The position numbers and the translations under genes were made by a program. Positions 17,413-28,175 of a DNA stretch of 64,000 nt are shown here, one piece after another. How positions within the stretch are numbered: the first letter of the stretch is position 1; each line of letters starts with the position of its first letter. The notes beneath the pieces are model-generated. The model was given only the letters and a program-made list of their open reading frames with translations. It did not search any database and was not told the DNA's origin. Location of the stretch: positions 133,808 through 197,807 of the forward strand of contig JANWXD010000002.1 in NCBI GenBank assembly GCA_025055455.1, given 5' to 3'. This stretch comes from Bryobacteraceae bacterium. GTDB taxonomy: Bacteria > Acidobacteriota > Terriglobia > Bryobacterales > Bryobacteraceae.

Positions 17413-17796
17413 ATGAACGTGGATTTCGGAAAGCTGAGCGGGCTGGCCCCCGCAGTGGTGCAGGACTACGCTACGGGCCGGGTGCTGATGGTCGGCTTCA
17501 TGAACGAGGAGGCCTTCCGCCGGACCGTGGAAACCGGATACGCGACCTTCTACAGCCGGTCTCGGGGAATGTTGTGGACCAAAGGGGAAACCTCCGGCCA
17601 TCGGCTGCTGGTCAAGGAGATCGCCACGGACTGCGATCAGGACGCTTTGCTGCTACGAGTGGAACCGCTGGGTCCGGGGGTCTGCCACAACGGCTACCGG
17701 AGCTGTTTTTACCGGCGCCTCGAGGATGGGCGCTGGGTGGAGTTCGAGCCGCCCGTCTACGACCCGGAGGCTGTATACGGGAAGAAGCGACCATGA
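17413..17796 (+). CDS. hisI: phosphoribosyl-AMP cyclohydrolase
   Basis: A 127-residue stand-alone HisI catalysing step 3 of histidine synthesis (opening of PR-AMP). The signature residues are [29 protein letters not shown], the Mg-binding [11 protein letters not shown], and [13 protein letters not shown] with the zinc cysteines. There is no fused HisE domain and no hisE gene follows. ATG 17413 is the first structural start after the attenuator. No clear SD precedes it. Its stop overlaps hisG (ATGA). Confidence 0.95.
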   Translation: MNVDFGKLSGLAPAVVQDYATGRVLMVGFMNEEAFRRTVETGYATFYSRSRGMLWTKGETSGHRLLVKEIATDCDQDALLLRVEPLGPGVCHNGYRSCFYRRLEDGRWVEFEPPVYDPEAVYGKKRP

Positions 17797-18662
17797 CGCT
17801 GAAGCTCGGCATTCCCAAGGGAAGCCTCGAACAGGCCACGATCGACCTGTTTCGCCGGGCCGGCTTCCACATCACGACTGGAAGCCGTTCGTACTTTCCC
17901 GCCATCGACGATCCCGAGATCGAATGCATGCTCATCCGAGCCCAAGAGATGGCGCGCTACGTCGAAGACGGCGTGCTGGACGCCGGGCTCACCGGCCGAG
18001 ACTGGGTGGAGGAAACCGAGGCGCAGGTGGTCACGGTGGCGGACCTGATCTACGCCAAACAGAGCTTCGGCAAGGTGCGCTGGGTGCTTGCCGTGCCCGA
18101 GGGCTCGCCGTTTCAAAGCGTCACGGACCTGGAAGGCAAGATCATCGCCACCGAGCTCGTGCAGACCACGCGGCGCTATCTGGCCGCCCATAACGTCAAA
18201 GCCAAAGTCGAATTCAGTTGGGGCGCCACCGAGGTCAAACCCCCCGTGCTGGCCGACGCCATCGTGGAGGTGACGGAAACCGGTGCGTCGTTGCGCGCCA
18301 ACAAACTGCGCATCATCGACACGGTGCTCGAATCCAACACCCAGCTCATCGCCAACCGCGACGCCTGGCAAGATCCTTGGAAACGCCGCAAGCTGGAAGA
18401 CATCCGGATGCTGCTCGAAGGGGCCATGAACGCCCTGGGCAAAGTGGGCTTGATGCTCAACGTGCACAAAGATGATCTTCCCAAAGTGCTGGCGGTGCTG
18501 CCGGCGCTCAAAAAACCCACAGTTTCGCACTTGAGCGACGAGGACTGGCTGGCGGTCAATACGGTGCTCGACGAATCCACGGTGCGTCGCATCATTCCGC
18601 GCTTGAAAGAAGCCGGAGCCCAAGGCATCGTCGAGTATCCCTTGAACAAGATCGTGATGTAG
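17793..18662 (+). CDS. hisG: ATP phosphoribosyltransferase, long form
   Basis: A 289-residue HisG, first enzyme of the pathway. The N-terminal type-II periplasmic-binding-like catalytic domain ([60 protein letters not shown]) is followed by the ~75-residue C-terminal ACT-like domain (about 210-289) that binds histidine in long-form enzymes. Because it carries that domain, it should be feedback-inhibited directly and not need HisZ. It is translationally coupled to hisI by a 4-nt overlap. Confidence 0.95.
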   Translation: MTLKLGIPKGSLEQATIDLFRRAGFHITTGSRSYFPAIDDPEIECMLIRAQEMARYVEDGVLDAGLTGRDWVEETEAQVVTVADLIYAKQSFGKVRWVLAVPEGSPFQSVTDLEGKIIATELVQTTRRYLAAHNVKAKVEFSWGATEVKPPVLADAIVEVTETGASLRANKLRIIDTVLESNTQLIANRDAWQDPWKRRKLEDIRMLLEGAMNALGKVGLMLNVHKDDLPKVLAVLPALKKPTVSHLSDEDWLAVNTVLDESTVRRIIPRLKEAGAQGIVEYPLNKIVM

Positions 18663-18668
18663 CGGGCG

Positions 18669-19922
18669 ATGATCCGGATCTTGACATCGAAGGAGGCCGA
18701 AGGGCTGCTAGCCCGCCGGGGTGCTCGCCTGGCGGAGGCCGAGCGGGTCGTGGCGCCCATTTTGGAAGACGTCCGGCGGCGGGGCGATGCCGCCCTCATC
18801 GAATACGCCCGGCGGCTGGACGGGCTCGGGGACCGGCCGCTGGCGGTGTCGCGCCGCGAAATGGTGCAGGCCTGCGAGGAGGTGGGCGCGGCCTTCTTCT
18901 CGGCCTTGGATTCCGCCTATCGCAACATCCGCCGCTTCGCCGAGCGGCAGGTGCCGCAGGAGTTCTGGATCAAATTTCCGGACGGACACCGCGCGGGGCA
19001 GATCGTGCGGCCGCTCGACTCGGTGGCCGCCTACGTCCCTGGCGGCCGCTACCCGCTGCCTTCGACCCTGCTGATGACGGTGGTGCCGGCTCAGGCGGCC
19101 GGCGTGCGGCTGGTCACGGCCGCCTCCCCCAAGCCCGCCCGCGAGGTGCTGGCGACAGCGCATTTTCTGCGCCTGGAACGGATGTTCCGCGTGGGCGGGG
19201 CCCAAGCGATCGCGGCCTTCGCCTTCGGCACGGAGACCATCCCCCGGGCGGACCGGATCGTAGGGCCAGGTAACCTCTACGTGGCGGCCGCCAAGAAACT
19301 GTTGGCCGGCGAGGTGGCGATCGATTTCATCGCCGGGCCCACGGAAATCGTCATCGTGGCGGCGGACGGAGATCCTCGCCTGCTGGCGGCAGACCTATTG
19401 GCGCAGGCCGAACACGACGAGGAGGCGGCCGCGATTCTGCTCACGACGTCCCGGCGGCTGGCTCGCGCCGTGGCCCAAGAAATCGAACGCCAGCTGGCCA
19501 CGCTGCCCACGGCGCCCACGGCGCGCGCCGCCATCGAGCACCACGGCGCCATCGTGCTGGTGCGCAGTCTGGAGCAGGCCCTAGAGTTCGCTAACCGCTA
19601 CGCGCCAGAGCATCTCAGCCTTCCGGACCGGTCCCTGCTGGCAGGCGTGCGTCATGCCGGCAGCGTCTTCTTGGGCGCCTGCAGCCCGGAAGCAGCCGGC
19701 GATTACGCCTCCGGCCCGAACCATGTGCTTCCCACCTCGGGCTACGCCCGCATCCGCGGAGGTTTGTCGGCCGCCGATTTCGTCAAGGTCATCACGGTGC
19801 AGGAGCTGACCGCCGCCTCGCTGAAGCGCCTCGCGCCGGCGATCACGACCCTGGCGCGCGCGGAGGGACTCGAAGCTCATGCGCGTTCCGTGGAGGTGCG
19901 CTTGGATGAGCGAGCGCGTTGA
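18669..19922 (+). CDS. hisD: histidinol dehydrogenase
   Basis: A 417-residue HisD, which performs the last two NAD-dependent oxidations of the pathway. Recognisable blocks are YVPGGRYPLPSTLLM, GVRLVTAASPKP, VGGAQAIAAFAFGTETIPR, VGPGNLYVAAAKKLL, IDFIAGPTEIVIVAADGDP (zinc and substrate residues), LLAQAEHDEEAAA, YAPEHLSL and SGPNHVLPTSGYAR. It starts 6 nt after hisG; the start of hisC overlaps its last 17 nt. Confidence 0.95.
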   Translation: MIRILTSKEAEGLLARRGARLAEAERVVAPILEDVRRRGDAALIEYARRLDGLGDRPLAVSRREMVQACEEVGAAFFSALDSAYRNIRRFAERQVPQEFWIKFPDGHRAGQIVRPLDSVAAYVPGGRYPLPSTLLMTVVPAQAAGVRLVTAASPKPAREVLATAHFLRLERMFRVGGAQAIAAFAFGTETIPRADRIVGPGNLYVAAAKKLLAGEVAIDFIAGPTEIVIVAADGDPRLLAADLLAQAEHDEEAAAILLTTSRRLARAVAQEIERQLATLPTAPTARAAIEHHGAIVLVRSLEQALEFANRYAPEHLSLPDRSLLAGVRHAGSVFLGACSPEAAGDYASGPNHVLPTSGYARIRGGLSAADFVKVITVQELTAASLKRLAPAITTLARAEGLEAHARSVEVRLDERAR

Positions 19923-20985
19923 GGTGAAGCCGGCGGTGCTGGAACCGCGCGAGGCCATCCGCCGCATGGCGCCGTACACGCCCCCGACGGCGGGACGGGC
20001 CGGAAAACTGCGGCTGGATTTCAACGAGAACACGCTGGGCTGCTCGCCCCGCGTTGTGGAGTTCCTGCGGGCGCGGCTGAACGGCGAAATCCTAGCGGTC
20101 TACCCCGAATACGAGGAGGCCATTGGCGATCTGGCGGCTCATTTCGGTGTCGCTCCGGCGGAGCTTTTGCTCACCAACGGAACCGACGAAGCCATTCAGT
20201 TGGTCCTCCACACCTACGTCGACGCCGGCCAGGAGGTGCTGCTGTGCAAGCCCTCCTACGCCATGTACCGCTTCTACGCCGATGTGGCTGGGGCCGCAGT
20301 CCGGGAGATTCCCTACCGGCGTCAGGACCTGAGCTTTCCTTTGGACGAGCTTCTGGCAGCCCTCAGTGACCGCACGCGCGCCGTGTTGATCGCCAATCCG
20401 AACAACCCCACCGGCACCGGCGTGAGCCTGGAGGGTATCCGCCGCATCCTCGAGCGGGCCCCTCGAGCCGCCGTCCTCATCGACGAAGCGTACTACGAGT
20501 TCAACGGCGTCACCGCGCTCGATTTGCGGGCGGAAGCGCCCAATCTGTTCGTCAGCCGGACGTTTTCCAAGGTCTACGGCCTGGCGGGATTGCGGCTGGG
20601 CTGCGTGTTTTCCCAGGCGCCCAACATCGCGGCGTTGCACAAAGGCCAATCCCCTTACAGCGTCAACATCCTGGCCGCGTTGGCGGCGCGCGAGGCGGTC
20701 AAGGACCGGCAATACATCGAGGCATATGTACAGGAAGCCCTGGCCGCGCGGGCCTTGCTCTATGAGGGCCTGGAGCGCTTGGGCATCCGCTATTTCCCCA
20801 GCCAGGCGAACTTCGTGCTTTTCGATGCTGGCGCGCGCGCCGTCGAGATCCGGGATCGGCTGCGGCAGCGCGGCGTGCTGGTGCGCGACCGCAGCTACGA
20901 ACTGCCCGGCTGCCTCCGCGTCACCGTCGGCACGCGGGAGCAGATCCGCCGCTTCCTGGAAGCCCTGGAGGAGGTCTGGCGGTGA
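19906..20985 (+). CDS. hisC: histidinol-phosphate aminotransferase
   Basis: A 359-residue class II PLP aminotransferase. [49 protein letters not shown] and the PLP-lysine block [15 protein letters not shown] are present. ATG 19906 was chosen because GGAGG lies 9 nt upstream and it overlaps the end of hisD, as other genes of this operon do. The product is histidinol phosphate, the substrate for the phosphatase that the next gene may encode. Confidence 0.95.
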   Translation: MSERVEVKPAVLEPREAIRRMAPYTPPTAGRAGKLRLDFNENTLGCSPRVVEFLRARLNGEILAVYPEYEEAIGDLAAHFGVAPAELLLTNGTDEAIQLVLHTYVDAGQEVLLCKPSYAMYRFYADVAGAAVREIPYRRQDLSFPLDELLAALSDRTRAVLIANPNNPTGTGVSLEGIRRILERAPRAAVLIDEAYYEFNGVTALDLRAEAPNLFVSRTFSKVYGLAGLRLGCVFSQAPNIAALHKGQSPYSVNILAALAAREAVKDRQYIEAYVQEALAARALLYEGLERLGIRYFPSQANFVLFDAGARAVEIRDRLRQRGVLVRDRSYELPGCLRVTVGTREQIRRFLEALEEVWR

Positions 20986-21662
20986 GCCGCGAAGTCTTGG
21001 TCTTCGACATGGACGGCGTGCTCGTCGACGTCACCGCCTCCTACGTCGAGACGATCCGCGCCACCGTGCGGCGCTTCACCGGCCGAGAGGTCTCCCACGA
21101 AGCGATTCAGGATCTGAAAAATGCGGGCGGGTGGAACAACGACTGGGATCTGACGCACAAACTCATCCGCGAGGCGGGCGTGGAGGTCGACTATGCCACG
21201 GTGGTCTCAGCCTTCCAGTCGCTGTTTCTCGGCTCCGACGGCGACGGCTGGATTCTCCGAGAGCGTTGGATCGCCCGGCCCGGCCTGCTCGAGGCCTTCG
21301 CAGCCCGCTACCGGCTGGCGATATTCACCGGCCGGCCGAACCGGGAAGCCCGGCTCACGCTCGACCGCTTCGCCGGCGCGGTGCGGTTCGACCCGCTCAT
21401 CGGCAGCGACGACGTCCGCCAGGGCAAGCCAGCGCCGGAAGGCCTGCTGCGGATCGCGGAACTGACCGAGGCCTCCGCCCTATGGTACGTGGGCGACACG
21501 GTGGACGATGCCCGCGCCGCCCGCGCGGCCCGGGTGCCCTTCATCGGCGTGGCCGCTCCGGGCAATCCGAGACGCGCCGAGCTCGAGTCCTTGTTGCGCG
21601 CCGAAGGGGCGATCGCGGTCGTCGAGGACATCAACGAGCTTCCGGAATGGCTGCCGGTATGA
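20982..21662 (+). CDS. HAD-family hydrolase, candidate histidinol-phosphate phosphatase
   Basis: A 226-residue HAD subfamily IA enzyme with motif [12 protein letters not shown], motif [11 protein letters not shown] (Thr), motif III Lys in [11 protein letters not shown], and motif [14 protein letters not shown]. It is GTGA-coupled to hisC and ATGA-coupled to hisB, placing it exactly at the HisC-HisD gap in the pathway. The HisB here is monofunctional (dehydratase only) and no PHP-type or inositol-monophosphatase-type histidinol phosphatase is present in the window. It is therefore the best candidate for the histidinol-phosphatase step. HAD proteins of this type are known near or fused to his genes in other organisms; activity here is inference. 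Confidence 0.8.
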   Translation: MSREVLVFDMDGVLVDVTASYVETIRATVRRFTGREVSHEAIQDLKNAGGWNNDWDLTHKLIREAGVEVDYATVVSAFQSLFLGSDGDGWILRERWIARPGLLEAFAARYRLAIFTGRPNREARLTLDRFAGAVRFDPLIGSDDVRQGKPAPEGLLRIAELTEASALWYVGDTVDDARAARAARVPFIGVAAPGNPRRAELESLLRAEGAIAVVEDINELPEWLPV

Positions 21663-22246
21663 GAACCGCTCGGATCGAGCGCCACACGACGGAGACCCAG
21701 ATCCGCGGGCGACTGAAGTTGGACGGACGCGGTCGCTACCGGATCGCCACCGGGATCCGGTTTCTGGATCACATGCTGGAGCTATTCGCTCGCCACGGCG
21801 CCTTCGATCTGGAGATAGAGGCGCGCGGCGATCTGGACGTGGACCAGCACCATACGGTCGAGGACACGGGCATCGTGCTCGGCCAGCTGTTTTCCCGCGC
21901 CCTCGGCGACCGCCGGGGCATCCACCGCGCCGGCTATTTCCTGATGCCGATGGACGAAACCTTGGCCGTGGCGGCGGTGGATCTGTCGGGCCGGCCCTGT
22001 CTGGTTTACGAAGACCGGTTGCGCGTGCGGAAGGTGGGGGACCTCGAGGCGGAGCTGCTCGAGGATTTCTTCCTGGGATTCGCCACCCACGCCGGGGCCA
22101 ACGTCCATTTGAAAATCCTCTACGGCCGTTCCAGCCATCATCAGGTCGAAGCGCTGTTCAAGTGCTTTGCGCGGGCCCTGCGTTTTGCCTGCTCGAAGGA
22201 CCGGAGCCTGCGGGGCCAGCTGCCCTCCACCAAGGGTTTGCTATGA
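21659..22246 (+). CDS. hisB: imidazoleglycerol-phosphate dehydratase
   Basis: A 195-residue monofunctional HisB. The manganese-binding His repeats are intact ([43 protein letters not shown]). It has the plant/most-bacteria length, without the N-terminal phosphatase of enterobacterial HisB. It is coupled to both neighbours by 4-nt overlaps. Confidence 0.95.
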   Translation: MRTARIERHTTETQIRGRLKLDGRGRYRIATGIRFLDHMLELFARHGAFDLEIEARGDLDVDQHHTVEDTGIVLGQLFSRALGDRRGIHRAGYFLMPMDETLAVAAVDLSGRPCLVYEDRLRVRKVGDLEAELLEDFFLGFATHAGANVHLKILYGRSSHHQVEALFKCFARALRFACSKDRSLRGQLPSTKGLL

Positions 22247-22836
22247 TCGCGATCCTCGACTACGGGGCGGGCAACCTGCGCTCGGTCGAAAATGCGCTGG
22301 GGGCGATCGGGGCCGACTACGGATTGGCCCGTAGCCCGGCCGAGCTCGAGCGCGCCTCGAAAATCATCTTGCCGGGGGTGGGCCACTTCGGCCAGATGAT
22401 GCGGGCGCTCGAGGAGTTGGGCGTGCGCGCGACGTTGCTCGAACGGATCCGCGGGGGGGTACCGTTTCTGGGCATCTGCCTCGGTTTGCAGGCGCTGTTT
22501 TCGGCGAGCGAGGAGGCGCCCGAGGTGGCGGGCTTGGGTTTGTTGCCGGGCCTGGTGCGACGGTTTCCCTCTGAATTGCGCGTGCCGCATATGGGCTGGA
22601 ACCGGCTGGAGGTGCGCGACGGCGCGCGTCTGTGGGCCGGCGTCGGCGAGAAGCCTTACGTTTACTTCGCCCATAGCTACTATGCGCCGGTGATTGCCGA
22701 AACCGCCGCCACTTGCACCTACGGAGTGGCCTACACCGCGGCGCTCGAGGCGGGTCACGTCTTCGGCGTGCAGTTTCACCCGGAAAAATCCGGCCCCGTC
22801 GGTTTGCGCATCTTGCGCAACTTCGTCCAGCTGTAG
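22243..22836 (+). CDS. hisH: imidazole glycerol phosphate synthase, glutamine amidotransferase subunit
   Basis: A 197-residue class I glutaminase: [14 protein letters not shown] start, [10 protein letters not shown], nucleophile Cys in [11 protein letters not shown], and the His/Glu of the triad in VQFHPEKSG. It feeds ammonia to HisF, encoded 2 nt downstream. It overlaps hisB by 4 nt. Confidence 0.95.
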   Translation: MIAILDYGAGNLRSVENALGAIGADYGLARSPAELERASKIILPGVGHFGQMMRALEELGVRATLLERIRGGVPFLGICLGLQALFSASEEAPEVAGLGLLPGLVRRFPSELRVPHMGWNRLEVRDGARLWAGVGEKPYVYFAHSYYAPVIAETAATCTYGVAYTAALEAGHVFGVQFHPEKSGPVGLRILRNFVQL

Positions 22837-22838
22837 CC

Positions 22839-23597
22839 GTGCTGGCCAAGCGCATCATTCCGTGTCTGGACGTGACCGCAGGACGCGTGGTCAAAGGAGT
22901 CAACTTCGTGGACTTGCGCGATGCCGGGGATCCCGTCGAGCTGGCGGCCCGATACAACCAGCAGGGCGCCGACGAGCTGGTGTTTCTGGACATCACCGCC
23001 TCGAGCGACGACCGCGCCATCATGGCGGACGTGGTGGCGCGCACGGCACGAGAGGTGTTCATCCCACTCACGGTCGGCGGCGGCATCCGTTCCGTGGCCG
23101 ATGCGCGGCGCATCCTGATGGCGGGGGCCGACAAGGTGAGCGTCAACACCGCGGCCGTGCGTCGGCCGGAGCTAATCCGGGAGTTGAGTCGAGAGTTCGG
23201 CTCGCAGGCCGTCGTGCTCGCGATCGACGCCCGGCGCGTGGGCGAGCGCTGGCACGTCTATACGCGCGGAGGCCGGGTGGACGAGGGGATCGACGCCGTG
23301 GAATGGGCCGTGCAGGGCCAAGAGCTGGGCGCCGGAGAGATCCTGCTCACCTCCATGGATACCGATGGAGTGCGCCAGGGCTTCGATTGCGCCCTCACGC
23401 GAGCGGTCTCGCGCGCCACACGCATCCCCGTCATCGCCTCCGGCGGCGCCGGTCGGCCGGAGCACTTCCTGGAAGTCCTTACGGACGGCGAAGCCGATGC
23501 GGCCCTGGCCGCGTCGATCTTTCACTATGGCGTCTACACCGTGGGCGACCTCAAGGAATTCCTGGACCGGCATGGCATTCCGGTGAGGAAAACGTGA
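22839..23597 (+). CDS. hisF: imidazole glycerol phosphate synthase, cyclase subunit
   Basis: A 252-residue TIM barrel. The catalytic Asp are in [18 protein letters not shown] and [37 protein letters not shown] and [12 protein letters not shown] are phosphate-binding loops. GTG start at 22839, directly after the hisH stop. With HisH it makes imidazole glycerol phosphate and AICAR. Confidence 0.95.
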   Translation: MLAKRIIPCLDVTAGRVVKGVNFVDLRDAGDPVELAARYNQQGADELVFLDITASSDDRAIMADVVARTAREVFIPLTVGGGIRSVADARRILMAGADKVSVNTAAVRRPELIRELSREFGSQAVVLAIDARRVGERWHVYTRGGRVDEGIDAVEWAVQGQELGAGEILLTSMDTDGVRQGFDCALTRAVSRATRIPVIASGGAGRPEHFLEVLTDGEADAALAASIFHYGVYTVGDLKEFLDRHGIPVRKT

Positions 23598-24325
23598 TTC
23601 TGCCGTGCATTGACCTGATGGGGGGCAAAGTCGTGCAGCTTGTCCAAGGGCGCAAGAAAGCCCTGGAGGCCGGCAGCCCCGCCGAGATGTTAGAGCGATT
23701 CGCAGCCTTCCCGGAGATCCAGGTCGTCGACCTGGATGCCGCCATGGGACGTGGCTCCAACGAGGAAGCCGTGGCCTTCTTGGCGGCGCGAGCGGCGGTG
23801 CGGGTTGGCGGCGGCATCCGCACGGTGGAGCGGGCGCGAACGCTGGTGGCGCAAGGCGCGCGCAAGGTGATCATCGGGACGGCGGCCTTTGGCTCGGACG
23901 GGATCAATCGTCCATTTCTCGAAGCGTTGGCTGCGGCCGTCACCCGCGAGCGTGTCATCGTCGCCTTAGATTCCTACCAGGGCCGCATCGTGGTGCGTGG
24001 TTGGCAAGAGGCGACCGCGCTCGAGGCCGAAGCGATCATCAGCGAGCTGGAGCCCTATTGTGGCGGCTTCCTGTGCACGTACGTTGACAAGGAGGGGATG
24101 CTGGAAGGCACGAATCTAGATTGGTTCCGACGGCTGCGCGCCGCCACTCGGCACGAGCTCACGGCTGCAGGGGGGATCACCACGCTCGAGGAGATTCGTG
24201 AGCTGGATCGGCTCGGCATTCACGCCGCACTGGGCATGGCGATTTACACCGGCCGGCTCGATCTGGAAGAGTTGGCTCGTTGGCAGGGGGCTTCGCGCGA
24301 TCGGGCGTGGGGCTATAGGCTGTAG
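23594..24325 (+). CDS. hisA: ProFAR isomerase (HisA), divergent
   Basis: A 243-residue TIM barrel with catalytic Asp in [15 protein letters not shown] and [11 protein letters not shown], plus phosphate loops RVGGGIRTV and TAAGGITT. It isomerises ProFAR to PRFAR. The usual bacterial T(D/E)IxxDG loop reads [11 protein letters not shown], with Glu (codon 24092-24094) where Asp is normal. Together with [10 protein letters not shown] this looks a little like the eukaryotic HIS6 type. It is GTGA-coupled to hisF and is the last gene of the operon. No terminator is evident before the dnaK promoter. Confidence 0.9.
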   Translation: MILPCIDLMGGKVVQLVQGRKKALEAGSPAEMLERFAAFPEIQVVDLDAAMGRGSNEEAVAFLAARAAVRVGGGIRTVERARTLVAQGARKVIIGTAAFGSDGINRPFLEALAAAVTRERVIVALDSYQGRIVVRGWQEATALEAEAIISELEPYCGGFLCTYVDKEGMLEGTNLDWFRRLRAATRHELTAAGGITTLEEIRELDRLGIHAALGMAIYTGRLDLEELARWQGASRDRAWGYRL

Positions 24326-24347
24326 GCTGGACTCGCCGGAGGGCTTC

Positions 24348-24376
24348 TTGACAATAGGTTGCTAAGGTTTGATAAT
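24348..24376 (+). promoter_or_regulatory. dnaK promoter (TTGACA-17-GATAAT)
   Basis: TTGACA (24348-24353), a 17-nt spacer and GATAAT (24371-24376) make one of the best consensus promoters in the window. It lies 82 nt before the dnaK start. It is of the vegetative type, so heat control would need an operator rather than an alternative sigma factor. Confidence 0.75.
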
Positions 24377-24378
24377 AG

Positions 24379-24396
24379 TAGTGTGCTAAGACACTA
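24379..24396 (+). promoter_or_regulatory. inverted repeat over the dnaK transcription start, candidate heat-shock operator
   Basis: TAGTGT (24379-24384) and ACACTA (24391-24396) are perfect arms around GCTAAG, starting 2 nt after the -10 box. The 10-mer AGTGTGCTAA (24380-24389) recurs exactly in the groES promoter (45649-45658). HspR, encoded at 27581-28012 in the same operon, is the likely binding protein, but the element is not the consensus HAIR motif. Confidence 0.5.
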
Positions 24397-24458
24397 CCCA
24401 GGGGAACGCGAACTGAGCTTCATAGCAAGGGGCTGAAGGGAGGAATCTTAAAGGTACT

Positions 24459-26372
<1,914 letters not shown>

Positions 26373-26427
26373 GCCACCGCGGGCGGCCCGTCCGGCACGG
26401 GAGCGGGCGGCCTGAGGCGCTCTCGGT

Positions 26428-27579
26428 ATGCCCACTGCCACGCAAGATTACTACCGCGTCCTGGGCGTCAGCCGTGACGCCAAGCCGGAGGAGATTCGCA
26501 AAGCGTATCGCCGGCTGGCGCGCAAGTATCACCCGGACTTGAACCCCGGCGACAAGTCGGCCGAGGAAAAATTCAAGCAGATCCAGGAAGCCTACGACGT
26601 CCTCTCCGACCCCCAGAAGCGCCAAATGTACGATCAGTACGGCTTCTACTCGGCGTCGGGCTTTCCGGGCGGGGAAGCGCGGCAGGAAGGACCGCGGGTG
26701 GACTTCGGCGGCTTCGATTTCTCCGACTTCTTCAACCAGGCCACCGGCGGGCGCTCCGCAGGTACCTCGGCGTTCCGCGATATCTTGAACCAGTTTTTCG
26801 GCCGCGGAGTCCGTCCGGAGGCGGCGCCGAAGCCCGAAAAAGGCAGTGACCTCGAATATGCCGTAAATATCGACTTCTGGCAGGCGATTCGGGGAACACA
26901 GGTGCGGCTCAACGTGACGCGGCAGGACGCCTGCGCCTCCTGCGGCGGAACTGGGCGCATGGGCACGCAGTCCATCGTATGTCCGGAGTGCGGCGGATCC
27001 GGCAACGTGACCCAGGTGGCTGGAGTGATGCGCTTTAGCCTCCCCTGCCCGCGCTGCGGAGGTCAGGGTACGCTGCGCAATGCCTGCCCGGCCTGCCATG
27101 GCGACGGGCGGATCGCCCGAACCGAAACCGTGGAGGTGCGCATCCCGGCCGGCGTCAAGACGGGGGACCGGTTGCGCGTCGCCGGCAAAGGCAACGCCGG
27201 CACCTACGGAGCGCCGCCCGGCGATCTCTACATCACCGTACGTGTCGAGCCACACCCGTTCTTTCACCGGGAGGGCGATGACATCCACATCCAGGTGCCG
27301 GTGACGGTGACCGAAGCGGCCTTGGGGGCCAAGATCGAAGTCCCCACCATTGACGGCCGCGCCTTGCTCAAGGTGCCCATGGGGACCCAGAGCGGACAGA
27401 AGTTCCGCATGCGGGAAAAAGGGGTCTACAATTCCCGCAAAGGCACGCGCGGGGACCAAATTGTGGAGATCATCGTGCAGCCTCCGAAAGTCCGCGACGA
27501 GCGCACTAAGGAGATTCTGCGGGAACTGGCCGTGCTCAATCCGGAAGACCCCCGGGCGGAAATCTGGTCGAAGGTGTAG
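26428..27579 (+). CDS. dnaJ: chaperone protein DnaJ (Hsp40)
   Basis: A 383-residue type I DnaJ. J-domain residues 5-70 with HPD in [12 protein letters not shown], a short Gly/Phe region (~72-115), four CxxCxGxG zinc motifs ([32 protein letters not shown]; about 170-230), then the two beta-barrel substrate domains. It stimulates the DnaK ATPase and binds unfolded proteins. It lies 55 nt after dnaK and one base before hspR, in one operon. Confidence 0.97.
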   Translation: MPTATQDYYRVLGVSRDAKPEEIRKAYRRLARKYHPDLNPGDKSAEEKFKQIQEAYDVLSDPQKRQMYDQYGFYSASGFPGGEARQEGPRVDFGGFDFSDFFNQATGGRSAGTSAFRDILNQFFGRGVRPEAAPKPEKGSDLEYAVNIDFWQAIRGTQVRLNVTRQDACASCGGTGRMGTQSIVCPECGGSGNVTQVAGVMRFSLPCPRCGGQGTLRNACPACHGDGRIARTETVEVRIPAGVKTGDRLRVAGKGNAGTYGAPPGDLYITVRVEPHPFFHREGDDIHIQVPVTVTEAALGAKIEVPTIDGRALLKVPMGTQSGQKFRMREKGVYNSRKGTRGDQIVEIIVQPPKVRDERTKEILRELAVLNPEDPRAEIWSKV

Positions 27580-27580
27580 C

Positions 27581-28012
27581 ATGGCGCGCAAACGGGGCAG
27601 AGCAGCCTACATGATTTCGGCGGTGGCCGAAAAATACGGCCTGCATCCGCAGACCTTGCGCCTTTACGAGCGCGAGGGACTGCTCAAGCCGTCCCGCAGC
27701 GAGGGCAACACGCGCCTGTACACCGAGGAGGATCTGGAACGGCTGGAGGTGATCCTGAAACTGACGCGCGATTTCGGCGTGAATCTGGCGGGCGTGGAGA
27801 TCATTCTCAACATGCGGGAAAAAATGGCCGCCATGCAGAAGCAGATCGAGGAGCTCGTGGCGGCCCTGAATGAGGAACTGGCCCGGCGATTCTCCCCCAC
27901 GGAGCCGCAGGAAGAACGCTCGCTGATTCCCGTGGTCCGCGCCGCGCCGGTGCCTTCGCCCCTTCCCACGCGCCGTCGGGCCCGGGCGGCCAATCCGGCT
28001 CCCTCCGGCTGA
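27581..28012 (+). CDS. hspR: HspR-like MerR-family heat-shock repressor
   Basis: A 143-residue protein. The MerR helix-turn-helix (YMISAVAEKYGLHPQTLRLY, EREGLLKPSRSEGNTRLYT) occupies about residues 10-60, a coiled-coil helix with MREKMAAMQKQIEELVAALN follows, and the C-terminus is Pro/Arg-rich. Position directly after dnaJ in a dnaK operon is typical of HspR, which in Streptomyces and Mycobacterium represses dnaK with DnaK as co-repressor. No HrcA gene is present in the window. Binding sites may be the elements at 24379-24396 and 45636-45658. Confidence 0.88.
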   Translation: MARKRGRAAYMISAVAEKYGLHPQTLRLYEREGLLKPSRSEGNTRLYTEEDLERLEVILKLTRDFGVNLAGVEIILNMREKMAAMQKQIEELVAALNEELARRFSPTEPQEERSLIPVVRAAPVPSPLPTRRRARAANPAPSG

Positions 28013-28175
28013 GCGCTTCGACTTGCGCTGACCGCTTTCTTAACGAACAATCAGTCGAGGTCCACGCCGGTCCTCGCCCACTTCGTGGCTCGGCTCAAAC
28101 GAGGTGCGCCGATCGAGTTCCGGTACCGCTTCCACCTGTCGGGGATGGCACGCGCCCAGCCGCAGGCAAAAGGTT

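Noticed and set aside
24326-24458. HAIR operator (CTTGAGT-N7-ACTCAAG) for HspR before dnaK
   Set aside because: No segment matches the consensus on both arms; only the different inverted repeat at 24379-24396 is present.
28013-28175. Possible small gene or terminator between hspR and the FG-GAP gene
   Set aside because: Open frames are short and uncharacteristic, and no stem with a T-run is seen.
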